From: an uncultured Opitutaceae bacterium
Lineage (GTDB): Bacteria; Verrucomicrobiota; Verrucomicrobiia; Opitutales; Opitutaceae
Direction: 5' to 3'
Assembly: GCA_937902865.1 (NCBI GenBank)
Contig: CALFNJ010000100.1
Location: 1 to 5,450, forward strand
DNA length: 5,450 bases
Shown: positions 5,157 through 5,450 of the stretch, in pieces
Numbering within the stretch: position 1 is the stretch's first letter
Layout: every line of letters begins with the position of its first letter
Notes under the pieces: generated by a model
Database searches by the model: none
Seen by the model: the letters and a program-made list of their open reading frames with translations, nothing else
Told to the model about the DNA's origin: nothing
Position numbers and translations under genes: made by a program

Positions 5157-5238
5157 TCGACGTAGGGGCGTTCCTTGCGGACGCCCGGTTTAGCGATCGC
5201 CAAAACCCGGGCGTCCGCAAGGAACGCCCCTACGTCGA
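5157..5238. repeat. GTAGGGG hairpin element, copy 3 (longest)
   Basis: The arms 5157-5188 and 5207-5238 are perfectly complementary over 32 bp: the GTAGGGG core plus TCGAC outside and GG inside. The 18-base loop contains GCGATCGC and resembles the loop of copy 1 (shared GGTT...GCGATC...AAA), unlike copy 2. The loop also contains the stop codon that closes the broken ABC frame on the minus strand (5190-5192). Confidence 0.92.
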
Positions 5239-5257
5239 TCGACAAACACCAGATTGG

Positions 5258-5306
5258 TTCTGAAGCCAGGAAGCCACGAACGAGGCGAGGCTTTCTGGCT
5301 TCTGAA
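5258..5306. repeat. 18-bp-arm hairpin with GAAGCCAG motif
   Basis: TTCTGAAGCCAGGAAGCC (5258-5275) pairs with GGCTTTCTGGCTTCTGAA (5289-5306) at 16 of 18 positions around a 13-base loop. It lies between GTAGGGG copy 3 and the repeat fused to the ABC fragment. No T run follows. It is a different repeat type, seen only once in this window. Confidence 0.7.
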
Positions 5307-5319
5307 TTCCGCTCCGAAT

Positions 5320-5347
5320 GTAGGGGCGTCCCAAGGGATATCCCTAC
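5320..5347. repeat. short GTAGGG palindrome at the ABC breakpoint
   Basis: GTAGGGGCGTCCC (5320-5332), AA, GGGATATCCCTAC (5335-5347): 13-bp arms pairing at 10 of 13 positions. Its outer bases match the ends of the larger GTAGGGG hairpins, so it may be a shortened or related element. ABC ATPase similarity stops exactly at its right edge. Confidence 0.7.
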
Positions 5348-5450
5348 GGCCGGTGGTGTCGATGCCGGTGGTGGGCTCGTCGAGGAGCAGCACCTTCGGC
5401 CGGGCGGCGAGGGCGCGGGCGATGAAGACGCGTTGGAGTTGTCCGCCGGA

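Larger units (their letters stand above)
5190..5450 (-). pseudogene. ABC transporter ATPase fragment cut by a repeat
   Basis: From the right edge leftwards the minus strand encodes SGGQLQRVFIARALAARP, then KVLLLDEPTTGIDTTG. This is the ABC signature motif, Walker B (LLLDEP; Asp at 5379-5381, catalytic Glu at 5376-5378) and D-loop. The GxxDxxG form recalls metal-importer ATPases of the ZnuC/MntB group, but the substrate is uncertain. After the glycine at 5349-5351 similarity ends and the frame runs into the 5320-5347 palindrome, another hairpin and the loop of a third, stopping at 5190-5192. The switch histidine and the rest of the C-terminal part, normally some 50-80 residues, are missing, so the product is probably inactive. 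The front half (Walker A, Q-loop) lies outside the window. A chimeric assembly or a tolerated altered C-terminus cannot be excluded. Confidence 0.72.

Overview
This is a GC-rich bacterial window. It holds four complete or near-complete genes of recognisable family, one sensor gene that looks cut short, one broken ABC transporter gene running off the right edge, and perhaps the tail of a gene at the left edge. The gene content (a secreted PL10-type pectate lyase, a dCache-HAMP receptor, a BON lipoprotein, a small basic DUF6496 protein and a lone receiver), together with the many small palindromic repeats, reminds me of plant-polymer-degrading Verrucomicrobiota of the Opitutaceae type. That assignment is inference; no marker gene is present.

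Layout. 1-411: possible gene tail (2-52), then a mosaic of repeats (AAGTAACA array, 17-bp palindrome, 59-bp palindrome, octamer tandem). 412-1698 (+): secreted pectate lyase. 1699-1971: gap between convergent genes, made almost entirely of repeats, with two AAGTAACA arrays facing each other around a 33-bp-arm hairpin. 1972-3195 (-): membrane receptor with dCache and HAMP but no output domain, its stop codon lying inside a repeat. 3196-3453: divergent promoter region with a GTAGGGG hairpin. 3454-3843 (+): BON lipoprotein. 3851-3921: perfect GTAGGGG hairpin. 3946-4284 (+): DUF6496 basic protein. 4285-4578: gap between convergent genes, with a GC hairpin plus AACGTT array at each gene end, in mirror image. 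4579-5004 (-): single-domain response regulator. 5005-5156: AT-rich leader. 5157-5347: three hairpins in a row. 5348-5450 (-): ABC ATPase fragment ending exactly at the last of these repeats.

How it fits together. The genes do not form one pathway. Pectate lyase is a stand-alone secreted enzyme. BON and DUF6496 may be co-transcribed and resemble envelope or stress proteins. The sensor and receiver are signalling parts without obvious partners. The most distinctive property is the repeat landscape: nearly every gap carries palindromic elements of several families. Some begin exactly at stop codons, and one or two appear to have ended genes (the ABC ATPase, possibly the sensor). The hairpin arms show paired changes that keep base pairing. 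I see no CRISPR array, tRNA, rRNA or transposase, and no convincing new defence or metabolic system; the repeat families are the candidate novelty.
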